A stretch of 64,000 nt of DNA from Blautia schinkii DSM 10518. GTDB lineage: Bacteria; Bacillota; Clostridia; Lachnospirales; Lachnospiraceae. Under the pieces are notes generated by a model. It ran no database searches. It worked only from the letters and a program-made list of their open reading frames with translations, and was not told the DNA's origin. The stretch covers positions 1 to 64,000 of the forward strand of contig JNKJ01000023.1 in assembly GCA_000702025.1 (NCBI GenBank), given 5' to 3'. The translations under genes and the position numbers were made by a program. This document shows positions 35,870 to 45,401 of the stretch, piece after piece; within the stretch, counting starts at the first letter, position 1; every line of letters starts with the position of its first letter.

Positions 35870-36549
35870 GGTTCGCCACCCCCTAACATTTCGTGCTCGA
35901 TCACATAACGGACAAGATGCTCGTCTATCAGACGTTTCCCCTGCTGGCTGGCATACATCAGGCTTTTTTCACAGATCCGGTTGACCTGCCGGGCAATTCC
36001 GGCGGACTCTTTGTAGATATCATCCAGGGCCTTGTCTGTGAAGATCTCCTGCTTTCCGCCGGCATAGGCCAGGTGGGAGCCGATATAGTTTTCTGTTTCT
36101 GCCCGGTCAAAATGCGGTAATACACAGCTTATATCGATCCGCTGCCTTACTGCTGCGTAGCGCTGCAGGCGCAGCTTATCCCACAGTTCCGACTGACCGG
36201 CCAGGACCAGCGCCATCGGACTCATGGAATCAAAACGGTAATTCAACAGGAAACGGGATTCCAGCCCCAGCTGGTCCAGCATGCCCTTGTAAAACCAGCG
36301 CGGGGTCAGCTTGGAATCGGAAAGGTACAGCAGAAGGTATCCTTCTTTCGGCAGGCTGGAGACAAAACGCCTGATCAGGGTGGATCTGCCGCAGCCCGCA
36401 TCCGCGGTCACTACGGCAAACAGCTGCCTGTCCGCTGTATAGGCAAGCCGCCCAAGGGTATCTGCCATAGCCGATGATTCGTATAGCTGTGATGGCGGGA
36501 CATCCCTTACAAACGGGGTGTGCCCCATCTCAAAAAATGCCTCATACAT
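35860..36549 (-). pseudogene. ExeA/TniB-type transposition ATPase, apparently lacking its Walker B region
   Basis: The frame from 36549 reads MYEAFFEMGHTPFVRDVP, the start of an ExeA-family AAA ATPase that would assist the transposase. Walker A is TADAGCGRSTL, with Arg instead of the essential Lys. After MLDQLGLES the sequence jumps straight to RFLLNYRFDSMSPMALVLAGQ; in relatives I remember, about 50 residues containing the Walker B DEAHLL motif separate them. The rest is intact to the stop. At about 229 residues it is shorter than the usual 270-280. ATP hydrolysis is therefore unlikely. Its ATG overlaps the transposase stop. Confidence 0.7.
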
Positions 36550-37960
36550 CAGGACCACCATCCTTCCTGTAGATACCGAAGGAGATGGCGTCCGTCCTGC
36601 GGGACACGTTTTCTCCGTGACGTTTCTCCAGTACATCCAGGAACCTGGAGGATTCCGCCTGCACGGGCCGCATGGATTCCGGCAGTGCCGGTGCCTTGTC
36701 ACAGAAAGAGCCGATCTTTAAGGGCTCTGCCTGGAAGGGCTCCATCCCGGCGTAGCTTACGGTGACCGTTTCCGGAGCAGAGGGGTCGTAGGCAATGCCC
36801 ACCCGGCAGCCGATCAGGGACGGCTTTGTCTCGTACTTGCGCCCCTGGAAGCTGATGCAGGCACCTTTGTCAACCAGGCGCTCCTCATGATGCAGGAACG
36901 CACCGGCAACCACGGTGGCGTGAAGAAGGACCAGCGGCCTGCTGTCCCTGTTCCATTCCTGAAGAGGCGTGATCCCTTCTGCCGGGACCGGGCTGCCAAG
37001 ACTTTTATAGTACTCAGCGATCCCTTCATGGGCATTCTGATGATAATAGTCCTCAAGATAGATATCCCAGTAGCGGTTCAGCTCTTCCAATGTGCGGATC
37101 TTGTGGGCTTTCGCTTCCCGCAGGAACGCGTCAACAACCTGATGGAATCTCTCTATCACTCCTTTGCTCTTCCCACTCCGCACGGGTGCATGGCGGATGG
37201 AGATCCCCAGCTTTGCCAGTGAGAGCTTCAACTACCGGGCTATATACTGCGATCCGTGATCCAGGTAGCAGGCATCGAACCTTCCTGCCTTCAGGATCAC
37301 TTTGCGGAAGGTATCCTCAACGACCGCCGCCTCCTGGTTATCATAAAAACGGGAATGGACCACATACCGGGAATGGTCATCGATCGCCGATGATAAGTAC
37401 GTCATCTTCATCGCCCCGTTTTTCCCGATGGGCAGCTTGACGCCGTATTTGATATCGGCCTGTAGGAGTTCCATCCGGTGCGGCCTGCAGAACCTTTTTG
37501 ATGAGCTTTTCCGTGCATCGTTCACCATCTGCATCTGCCGGACGCCAAATCCGGCTTTGTACAGGTGTTTTTCCAGGGTCGAGCGCTTCAGGACACCGGG
37601 TTTTACCCCCCCCCCTTCTATTTCCAGGATAAGGATGATCTGCTTCACGGAGCGTTTGGGGACTTCCCGTTTTAACTGGACCGCCTGTTCAAGCAGTCTG
37701 TCGAAGTTGTCGGGCAGCTTCCGGGAACGCTGCTGCTCCCGGTCTATTGGCTTCAAGCCGGAAAATCCGGCCGCCTTGTATGCCGCTTCATACCGATAGA
37801 GGCTCCGCTTGGAGATCCCGTACCTTACGGCTGTCTCTTCCCTCATTTTGATGCGTTTTGCTGCATCCAGTGTCTCGTCGAGCAGGGGGGCGATCATCTG
37901 ATAGCGGGCCAGGGCCTGCTCCTCCTGCCAGTTTTTACTTAATGGTACCGTTGATATCAT
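36542..37960 (-). pseudogene. DDE transposase (rve family) interrupted by a TAG codon
   Basis: The start at 37960 follows AAAGGAGG. An N-terminal helix-turn-helix (SKRSLYRYEAAYKAAG) precedes a DDE integrase core: first Asp in LLQADIKYG, second Asp in CYLDHGSQY, Glu in KGVIERFHQ. The frame is broken by TAG at 37232-37234 between SQYIAR and LKLSLAKLGI; everything after is in the same frame, so a CAG to TAG change is the simple explanation. A G10 tract at 37606-37615 (minus strand) encodes EGGGVKPG and is in frame at this length. Without suppression the product lacks the catalytic Glu. Confidence 0.85.
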
Positions 37961-38037
37961 GATAGTTTCCTCCTTTAGGAGGAGCCTACCACATCCGCGG
38001 CATGACTGCATACAGAAGTCGGTGCATAGTGGACAGC

Positions 38038-38538
38038 TCAGGCAGGGACAAGGAAGCCGCCTGAGTTATAGATGAACCGGAGGATGATCTCCAGCCATTC
38101 CTGGCAGGAACTCCTAAGGTGTGTAAGCAGGGAGCTACCGGTCATCAGAAGTTCCTCTGTGAAGCCCGGCAGGCGAGATCCGATCGATCTGAAGTACCCG
38201 TCCATCCTTGATCCGTTTACCGCCATCCAGTGGCGCCAGTTTTGTATGGTTGACTCACATGGGAGGCCGCCCTCGGCATCATCCGGTCCGACCACGCCGT
38301 CCAGCACACCTGAGATGAGCTCCGTTTCATAATGTTTGTATGGAGCCAGAAGATCCGGGAGTTCCCGGTGGAGTCTCCCGCATTTGGTGCATTTCAGGCG
38401 CCGGAGAGCAACTGTGCGGCGTTCATGCCCCTCTTTGAGCCAGATCCTCGTACAAGAATCCCTGTAACTGAGATCACCGCCACAATGAAGGCAATAGGAT
38501 ACGTCCCTGCTTTTAATGAAAAATATCTTCTTCCTCAT
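38038..38538 (-). CDS. DUF6431-type zinc-ribbon protein of the transposon
   Basis: A 166-residue protein. A zinc ribbon is visible as CLHCGG (about residues 17-22) and CTKCGR (50-55), followed by HRELPDLLAPYKHYE and a helical C-terminus. This family accompanies the same transposase and ATPase in Clostridia and may bind the element's ends; that role is inference. It looks intact. Confidence 0.7.
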   Translation of the reverse strand: MRKKIFFIKSRDVSYCLHCGGDLSYRDSCTRIWLKEGHERRTVALRRLKCTKCGRLHRELPDLLAPYKHYETELISGVLDGVVGPDDAEGGLPCESTIQNWRHWMAVNGSRMDGYFRSIGSRLPGFTEELLMTGSSLLTHLRSSCQEWLEIILRFIYNSGGFLVPA

Positions 38539-38693
38539 TGTAAGATACGCTGTAATCTGATATAATAATCATGGTTTTATACCATGATCCCAGAGGACAT
38601 ATCTTGCAAGGAAGGTACTCTGGGATCCTTTCTTTTGTGCTGTACTAATGACAGTATAAAGAACAATCCAGAGACACGCAAGCGTATCTTGTT

Positions 38694-38855
38694 CTAGTCA
38701 AATGAACTTAGCATTAACACCATTAGATATTTCATCCAACCAGATACCGGGCAAATATAAAATACTAAGGCTTTTCTGAACCTTGGATGTACACGATTGA
38801 GAAAATCTCCGGTCAGGTAGTGCCAGTAACTTGGTTGATAGATTGTCTGATTCAT
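38694..38855 (-). pseudogene. Short ORF interrupted by the transposon
   Basis: A 53-codon frame from 38855 (MNQTIYQPSYWHYLTGDFL...) crosses the right end of the transposon and stops inside it. Joining its 5' part to the sequence left of the element across the CCATTAG duplication gives a 50-codon frame ending GLVAA. The protein is not recognised. Coding status is uncertain, although GGGGAAG lies 9-14 nt before the ATG. Confidence 0.3.
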
Positions 38856-38887
38856 TTCATCTTCCCCGCTTTCCTAATTTTATATAA

Positions 38888-38923
38888 AAAGAGACACACC
38901 ATTAACTCACGGCATGTCTCTTT
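38888..38923. terminator. Hairpin terminator after the CSD-like gene
   Basis: AAAGAGACA with TGTCTCTTT, a stem of about 9 bp, has T runs on either side, so it can act in both directions. It lies 4 bp beyond the stop of the minus-strand CSD-like gene. Confidence 0.75.
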
Positions 38924-38927
38924 TTTA

Positions 38928-39320
38928 CTAATTTATTGAAATTATATCTGTTGCTATCTTTTTTTCATTCAATTGTTCAAATCTTACTATAACTTTATCT
39001 CTTTCAGATATCTCTCCTATAGTATTTTCCAATTTAAACTTTATATCTTGCGCTCCTTTTCTTTCAATGTATCCATAACCATTATTGGGAATGATTTTTT
39101 TAACTGTTCCTCTAATATAAACGTCTTTATAACGGTTGATAAGTACATCTGTAAATTTTTTTGTTCGATATGCCTCTTTAGTATAGACTTCACTTTGCAG
39201 TGTTTCGGCTATTTTACATGTCAAAAAAAGAAAAATTTTTTCTGCTTTATTTTCATCTTTCAAAAGACATATTAATTCTTCACAATACTTATCTATTTTC
39301 TTACTTGTAAAAGCCGGCAT
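38928..39320 (-). CDS. Small protein with C-terminal cold-shock-like OB domain
   Basis: A 130-residue protein. The start at 39320 follows AGAGGA by 6 nt. Residues 1-65 are helical and charged and not recognised. The C-terminal 60 residues (RGTVKKIIPNNGYGYIERKG...DIKF, then GEISERDKVIVRFE and ATDIISI) follow the cold-shock/S1-type OB-fold pattern, suggesting RNA or single-stranded DNA binding. It lies 23 nt downstream of the AIPR gene and shares its terminator, so the two may form a unit. Confidence 0.6.
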   Translation of the reverse strand: MPAFTSKKIDKYCEELICLLKDENKAEKIFLFLTCKIAETLQSEVYTKEAYRTKKFTDVLINRYKDVYIRGTVKKIIPNNGYGYIERKGAQDIKFKLENTIGEISERDKVIVRFEQLNEKKIATDIISIN

Positions 39321-39343
39321 ATCATATCCTCTGATAATTATTC

Positions 39344-40688
39344 TCAAGAGCAACAAGATATGATATCGATAAATTCTATATTTTTTTCAATCTTATTTTT
39401 CTTAAAACATTCATCAAGCCGAAAGAACGCTAGTCCTGCAGTATAATAAACTGACGGAAAATGTTCCTTAACAAATAATGAACTTCTTTTACTTTTTAAG
39501 AGTTCACCATAATAACGATGAGTGCTATGGGGTTCATTTAAAAACATCGCTAAAAAACTTTTTATTTGTGAAGTAATTGAAATAATTTTATTTTTTGGGA
39601 TGGGCATATCGTCATACTGATGAGAGCGCCTTTCATAGTATAATCTGACTTCTGAGGCATTATTATAATACTCTTCCAATAGTTTTTGGTATGGTTCCAA
39701 AGCTTCAAATGCCTCATTCGTAACTGGTGTCTGCCTATTTGTAGCTCTTGTAATCTGGTTCATAACTTCAGAATCTCTAGTTACAATAATCTTTATAGGT
39801 AAATTCATCACATTTGTAAGTTTATCTCTATGCCTATGTATAATATGACTTGTCTGACATCCGTTTACAATCTGATAATCCCTTATTGTAAATTTAGTTC
39901 CTACTTTTCTAACTTCTTTAGCGACAACAGTAACCCCATTATTTAACAATACAAACTTATCATTATTGTTAACATTATTTATTGTTTCTTCTATTTCTTT
40001 GTTTACAGGATTATCTCCCTGGAAATCCCTTACATTATCATAGAACAAATTTCTCATCAAGTTTGCGTCTTCATCTGTTATTAATTTCAAATATTCAAAG
40101 CATGGCAAGATACCAAGATATGCCTCCTCCACATTTCTTATTGTCGGCATGATAACATGACGCTCGAAATCAATACATCTATCTATTTTGTTTCTTATTT
40201 CTCTATAAATGGTTTGTATCTCTGCATTGTCTATAGGATGGAAACAAACTTCTGAAAAAATACCTTTACTTATCAAGTGGTTTTTTTCAAATTCTATCTT
40301 ACCAAGTAATGTGCCATCAGCTTTCCATACCCCTGTTGTAACATAATACATATGACACTCGGGCAGCGGTCTCAAATCCATAATATTTTCATCATTGTAA
40401 ATATGATTTTTTACCTCAATCAAATCATTTATCTTGTCATCTAATTTTATACTTTGGGTGTCTTCAAAAAACTGTTGTACCCCAAACAGAAAATTTCCCA
40501 TCTCTGACATATCGAATGTGGGGGACGTTTTAGACTGAATAAAATTTAACTTCAAGCCGTCCTAAATTTCTTTTATGATATATAACTTCATCGATTGATT
40601 TCACCAAATGATCATTCACAATTATATTATCAAACCCTTGTGTTTTTGAAAAATCTTTTAAATATCCATCGAGTATTTTATTATTCAT
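39344..40688 (-). pseudogene. AIPR-family abortive infection protein, disrupted near its 5' end
   Basis: AIPR proteins are linked to phage abortive infection. The 5' frame starts at 40688 (GAAAGGAGA before it) and reads MNNKILDGYLKDFSKTQGF...LGRLEVKF then stops at 40530. The main frame begins a few bases earlier, at LKLNFIQSKTSPTFDMSEMGNF, and continues for 403 codons with FVLLNNGVTVVA, DYQIVNGCQTSHII and QITRATNRQTPV, the AIPR core. The two frames overlap where family members read continuously, so a frameshift lies at about 40535-40560. The N-terminal part is also about 45 residues shorter than I expect, because the GGIDG-type segment is missing. Likely non-functional unless the 3' frame is translated alone. 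Confidence 0.7.
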
Positions 40689-40857
40689 TTTATCTTGTCT
40701 CCTTTCGAAAGCACATAATCGCAAAATTCTAATAGCTGAAACTGTAATGTATTTTTCTCAAATATATGTATTTAAATCTGTTACCTTCCTCTTTGTTCAA
40801 TAATATGTGCGCACTTAACGCCTCACAAAAATGAATCCACAACTGATTGCACAAGGT

Positions 40858-43188
40858 TTATCTTTCAAATATTTCTTTTATAACATCTATATCAGACTTT
40901 CCTCTTTCCTGTTTCCATTCCTCATAATCGTAATATTCCTTTTCTGATAGCTGAGCACTTATAGCCCCGCTTATATCAAAATATCCTTTTGTAAAAGCCA
41001 AATCAAATTCATCTATTGGGATAGTGATAATTTCTTTGGTTTCCTCTAATAATTCATTTACTTTTTCAAGCATTGCATCTTGTATACCATCCCATACCTC
41101 CTCTTCTAATGCGAATGTATCTCCTGACTTATAATTTTCAATGGTTTCATCATCGTATTCCTCGACTTTTGATGCTACAATTTCCCCTAAAACATCATCT
41201 GCATCTGATTTAACTTGTATACAAATTTTTGCTCTAATTGCTAAGCTAAGCATATCCTCCATTCCAAGTAAGATTTCATTTGAAAAAATATCTTGTTCTA
41301 ATAAGGCTTCTAATAACTCTTTTAACTGATCAAATTTTAGAGGTTCAACTAGGAACGCCATTTTATCTGCATTCTGTAATATAGGTATTAAATTATAAAA
41401 TGTAACAAAGTCACTTTCTATAATAGATAATAGTAAATTTCCATAATCTTCTTTTTCAGAATACGCTATATTTTCGTAAATTCTCTCAAAACAAATTTGC
41501 ATTATATCTATGATATCTATCGAGAATATTTTAAGTCTAAACGACAAGTTAACATAATAGTAAAAAACAGAATTTCTAAGTACCTTTTTGTTTAATATCG
41601 TTTTATTTAGAATCATTTGTTTTAGATATTCTTTTGATTCCTCCGACTCTGAAACTTTTATAATTTGTTCTACATATAACGCTGAATCTATTGTTTTTCT
41701 TTGCTCAATGGCATTAGATTGCAAATTAATATTTAAATAATCATTAACTGAAGGATTTATCGTACCAATCTTGACATTTCCTTTATCCTCTATGACTTTT
41801 AATAACGAATCCGTAAGTCTTGAACAAGAGTTTTTAAATATATTAATTGATGAGTTTAAACGCTCGTCCTTAATTCTATTATTAAAAGTTTTTTCCAATA
41901 TTTCTCTTGAAATTGTTGTATCCGTTAATGAATACAATATGTTCATTAAAATTCTGTCTTCTTCATTGAGCCTGTTACGAAATTCATCCTGCCACACATC
42001 TTCTGGTGCATCCAGTTTCCCTATTATATACTGAAAATACTTATCGGAAGAAAAAATACCATAATTTCTTTGCTTTGCAACATATTCAATAATTCGAGGA
42101 TTATAGTTTTTATGGTAAACAATCTTCAAATACCTTCTTTCTTTTCTTATTTCTTCATAATACTCATTGGGTATACTATTAAAAAACAAGTGATTATAAA
42201 CAATTTTAGCCTTTTCAATATAAGACATATCATCCAAATTCACCAAATATGTGTATATATCACTTTGCTCCATCAACTCATTAAAAACAATAGACTGTTG
42301 CCGTGCCTCATTAAGAATAGTGATACGACTATTTAATATTAATTTTTTATTTATATTCCGCTTTACAAATGCAATTAAAGATTTTATTTCATTAGGTTGG
42401 CTTTCTTTTATCTTTAAGTAATGCTGTCCCAAAAAATCGTCAAGTAAAACTATTTCTTTTCTTTCAGGATCTAAAGATAACGTATTTTTTATATTTCCAA
42501 TCTCATTATCTGTTGTATATCTAATGGAATATCCTTCCTCTACAAATTTTAGAATTAGCATTTTTGATAATGTGCTTTTCCCCACCCCTGGGTTTCCCGT
42601 GATAATTATTATTCTATTTTCTATCAATTTTTTCAAAGCTTCATTATATGCTTTTGTTTCAACAAAAAAATTAGTACTATTTTCAATATCATCCAGTAAC
42701 TCGTCACAATCAATAAACACATTTTGATTTGAAATCAGTGATAAAACATTGCTTGCACAAAGCCATAATTTATAATGTTTTTTAACAATTTCCCTATTCT
42801 CATCCTTTGACAAAAAGTCATTAATTGTGCTTGCATCAATAATAAAAGAATTATCTTCCATATATTGACTGAATAAACTGAATATTTCATTTTTATTTCT
42901 CTGCGTCAATGATTGACTTGTACATACATAATATTTTTTTAGTCTAATATTTTCACTAACTCTGTCTACTTCCTTCTTCAAGCTTGAAAGCAATTGTTGA
43001 AAACTACTTTTATAATAATGCTTTGCCTGGGCTATAATAGTAGGGTGTGTTTTAGCATCGCAAATATCAATTCCACCATCTCTTCCTTTTGCATAGGTAT
43101 ATAATTCAATATCTAATATTTTCTCCAATATGTCTTTACATAATATTTCAAATTCATAGTCATTAAGCGATTCCAAATTAAACATCAT
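40858..43188 (-). CDS. Restriction endonuclease-STAND NTPase fusion (Mrr-like + nSTAND3-like)
   Basis: A 776-residue protein. The N-terminal domain (about residues 1-110) starts LNDYEFEILCKDILEK and carries the Mrr-type nuclease core GRDGGIDI...IIAQAKHY with Asp and QxK. The central NTPase has Walker A ITGNPGVGKSTLSKML (about residues 196-211) and Walker B IVLLDDFLG, as in the nSTAND3 group. The C-terminal about 400 residues are helical, presumably the sensor. Nuclease-STAND fusions act in phage defence, cutting DNA after target recognition. The start is 1 nt after the rloB stop, so it is translated together with the AbiL-like pair. Confidence 0.85.
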   Translation of the reverse strand: MMFNLESLNDYEFEILCKDILEKILDIELYTYAKGRDGGIDICDAKTHPTIIAQAKHYYKSSFQQLLSSLKKEVDRVSENIRLKKYYVCTSQSLTQRNKNEIFSLFSQYMEDNSFIIDASTINDFLSKDENREIVKKHYKLWLCASNVLSLISNQNVFIDCDELLDDIENSTNFFVETKAYNEALKKLIENRIIIITGNPGVGKSTLSKMLILKFVEEGYSIRYTTDNEIGNIKNTLSLDPERKEIVLLDDFLGQHYLKIKESQPNEIKSLIAFVKRNINKKLILNSRITILNEARQQSIVFNELMEQSDIYTYLVNLDDMSYIEKAKIVYNHLFFNSIPNEYYEEIRKERRYLKIVYHKNYNPRIIEYVAKQRNYGIFSSDKYFQYIIGKLDAPEDVWQDEFRNRLNEEDRILMNILYSLTDTTISREILEKTFNNRIKDERLNSSINIFKNSCSRLTDSLLKVIEDKGNVKIGTINPSVNDYLNINLQSNAIEQRKTIDSALYVEQIIKVSESEESKEYLKQMILNKTILNKKVLRNSVFYYYVNLSFRLKIFSIDIIDIMQICFERIYENIAYSEKEDYGNLLLSIIESDFVTFYNLIPILQNADKMAFLVEPLKFDQLKELLEALLEQDIFSNEILLGMEDMLSLAIRAKICIQVKSDADDVLGEIVASKVEEYDDETIENYKSGDTFALEEEVWDGIQDAMLEKVNELLEETKEIITIPIDEFDLAFTKGYFDISGAISAQLSEKEYYDYEEWKQERGKSDIDVIKEIFER

Positions 43189-43189
43189 T

Positions 43190-43861
43190 TTAAAATATAC
43201 CCGTCTTCTTTAATATTTCCGCCACCAACCGCTGCACCATACAAGCCGGCCACATCTCCGATGGCAGCTTCTTCCCATTGTCCACACACTTCTTCAAACT
43301 TCTTTCCGCCAATACAACGGCCTGTCCAAAATCACCATACTGCACCAGCTTGCGATAAACATCCCTGTCATTCTTATAATACTTCTGCCCGGTAACCTTC
43401 TCAAACTTATCCGCAAACCTGTCACAGCAGGTATAAGACTCCCTGATTGCAGGCATCTCCCCAAAGTACGCATACATCCATATCTCAAAGCAGGGATTTG
43501 ACCATCCAGCATGTACCCCGTTTTTTTCCGCCGTCCATATAATCTCATCAAATCCTTTCACCTGATCCCGGTCAAATACAATCCATGGTATCCGATATTG
43601 TGATTCCTTTCCGACAAGTTCCAAAGCTCTTTTTACCAGTTCTACCGTTTTGGCCTTCTCCACTTTAATAATCAACCGATCTTTTAACTCTGCCGGAATG
43701 CTGTCGCGTAGTCCTTCAAAATAATTCTTTTCTGTCTCTTCGGTGTCTGTCACAATCAGGTAATATCCCAGTTCTGGTACTCTCTGCCCCATCCGCTGAT
43801 TCCGGTCTTTCCTCTTGCCGGCCCTGCGGTCACTGGGCTTTCCTCCACTCTTATTCGCCAT
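43190..43861 (-). CDS. rloB: RloB / AbiLii-like protein
   Basis: A 223-residue RloB-domain protein with a basic N-terminus (RRAGKRKDRNQR). Next come YYLIVTDTEETEKNYFEGLR (Toprim-like acidic motif), WIVFDRDQ and WSNPCFEIWMYAYFG, all RloB landmarks. Family knowledge: RloB homologues pair with an AAA ATPase in AbiL and related abortive infection systems and are likely nucleases. Its start overlaps the end of the ATPase gene by 11 nt. Confidence 0.88.
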   Translation of the reverse strand: MANKSGGKPSDRRAGKRKDRNQRMGQRVPELGYYLIVTDTEETEKNYFEGLRDSIPAELKDRLIIKVEKAKTVELVKRALELVGKESQYRIPWIVFDRDQVKGFDEIIWTAEKNGVHAGWSNPCFEIWMYAYFGEMPAIRESYTCCDRFADKFEKVTGQKYYKNDRDVYRKLVQYGDFGQAVVLAERSLKKCVDNGKKLPSEMWPACMVQRLVAEILKKTGIF

Positions 43862-45146
43862 CCGTGCTCCTCCCCTTTAACATTTCCATAGGCCGGAGCG
43901 CAGGGATAGCGCCATAGCTACCCGTCAGATAATTCTTTGCCAACGCTTCATCACGGCGTACCTTATTTCCGTCTTCATCCTTGAAATCAGCAAGGGAATA
44001 CAAATCGGAAACTCCATCCTGATTTTTGTCCACCAGCCATATCTCATCCCGGCGCAACAGCTCATTAGATAGCTGCCAGATGTCATGTGTAGTAAAAATT
44101 ATCTGCGCATGATTGGTATTGATTTCCGGTGATAAAAAGGTCAATATGATGTTTCTAACCAATAACGGATGAAGCCTTGCATTCAGTTCATCTACAAACA
44201 GGGTTCCGCCGTTATCAAGCACCTCTTTCAAAGATGGATATAGGGCAAACATCTTCAGCGTCCCACTGGATTCACTTTTCAACGGAATGGATTCAAATTC
44301 ATCACAATCTGCCATCTTATGCAATGCGTCAATCTTATAACTGAGATCGGACTCTTTTTCAATTTCCCGCTGAACTTCCTCCACTTTAAAATCGCAAATG
44401 GCATTATCAAATGATGCAAAATAGTTTACTACATTGCTCTGTATTTCTCTACTGGTGTTAAAACCTTTCGGCAGCACCTGGGAACGGAAAAAGTTCTCTG
44501 CAGGATTTCCGAAGTCCACAACCTCGTTATTCAGAAACCAGTCCCTTACCTTTTTTAGTTTCGATATCTTCAGCTTTGCCCCTAACGATACAATCAAAGT
44601 CTCCTTTTCCAATGCGACCTTTATATTTTCAATACTGCTCTTTGGCAACCCGTTTACTTCCAGTTCTTCTCCCTTTTTTCGGTAAAAAATAGTCTTATAC
44701 CGGTTTCTCGCTGTCTTGGCCTTGGAATAAAACCATTCCTCCACCACTTCATCATTCTGCAGCGCAAACCCATACTGATAAATTTTTCCCGTATTCTCTG
44801 AATTATCAACAAAGAACACTTCAAAGGTTGACTCCTCACTCCTGCTCTTGCTGTCAAACAAAAACGGGCTTACCCTGATGTAATCCGAATCTGCTTTTTG
44901 CCTGCTGTCGCTTTCACCGCCAAACTTAAACGATTCCTCCACATAATAGCTCATGAATTTAAAAGCATCGTAAATGTTAGACTTTCCGCTGGCATTTGCA
45001 CCGTAGATGGCCGCAACTTTCAACAGCTTATCGTTTGCCATCTCCACCACATGATCTTCATGCTCCGTAATCTTTGTAGCCGATAAATCCAGGGATACCT
45101 CATCCCGGAAGGATTTAAAATTTTTAAAGTTAAACTGTATCAGCAT
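43851..45146 (-). CDS. AAA ATPase of AbiL/RloA type
   Basis: A predicted 431-residue ABC-type ATPase. The start at 45146 has AAGGAGAG before it and gives MLIQFNFKNFKSFRDEVSLDL, the classic SMC/OLD-like N-terminus. Walker A is AAIYGANASGKSN (about residues 46-58), the signature-like region is LKSESSGTLKMFALYP, Walker B is GGTLFVDELNARLH, and the H-loop is IIFTTHDIWQL. It forms an operon with RloB and the nuclease-STAND gene. An IS1634-type element lies only 150 bp upstream and may have displaced the native promoter. Confidence 0.88.
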   Translation of the reverse strand: MLIQFNFKNFKSFRDEVSLDLSATKITEHEDHVVEMANDKLLKVAAIYGANASGKSNIYDAFKFMSYYVEESFKFGGESDSRQKADSDYIRVSPFLFDSKSRSEESTFEVFFVDNSENTGKIYQYGFALQNDEVVEEWFYSKAKTARNRYKTIFYRKKGEELEVNGLPKSSIENIKVALEKETLIVSLGAKLKISKLKKVRDWFLNNEVVDFGNPAENFFRSQVLPKGFNTSREIQSNVVNYFASFDNAICDFKVEEVQREIEKESDLSYKIDALHKMADCDEFESIPLKSESSGTLKMFALYPSLKEVLDNGGTLFVDELNARLHPLLVRNIILTFLSPEINTNHAQIIFTTHDIWQLSNELLRRDEIWLVDKNQDGVSDLYSLADFKDEDGNKVRRDEALAKNYLTGSYGAIPALRPMEMLKGRSTDGE

Positions 45147-45401
45147 GGCACTCTCCTTCATCTCACACTCTTTCACGCTCCTAATTTTATTATATGCCAT
45201 TTTGCGAATAAATCAACATCTATTTTCGTTTTTTCTGTATTTATTTGTATGTTTTTATTTCCATAAAATAAAAGCTACTGTTTTTACGTCACTATTCGGG
45301 TTTTCAACACTTGTAATTGAATGGTATTTTTTTGTCAAATTTTGCTTTGCTTTTTGTTGTATATTTATAATAGTATTCATATTTGATATGGCGGTGATAG
45401 A

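Larger units (their letters stand above)
35470..38719 (-). mobile_element. Decayed transposon: DUF6431, DDE transposase, ExeA-type ATPase and small ORF, with 7-bp target duplication
   Basis: The element of about 3.25 kb is flanked by an exact 7-bp direct repeat, CCATTAG, at 35463-35469 and 38720-38726. Its ends start TGTTATTG (left) and, read inward from the right, TGTTAATG, a short inverted match. TGTCA motifs recur near the left end (35490-35550) and right end (38650), as is common for transposase sites. A palindrome, GGGATGGCGGC...GCCGCCATCCC, lies at 35560-35583 inside the left end. Four genes run leftward with overlaps. The copy looks dead: nonsense codon in the transposase, Walker defects in the ATPase. 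Confidence 0.8.

Noticed and set aside
37867..37872. G6 run on the plus strand in the transposase
   Set aside because: Too short and in an inactive gene; no evidence for switching.
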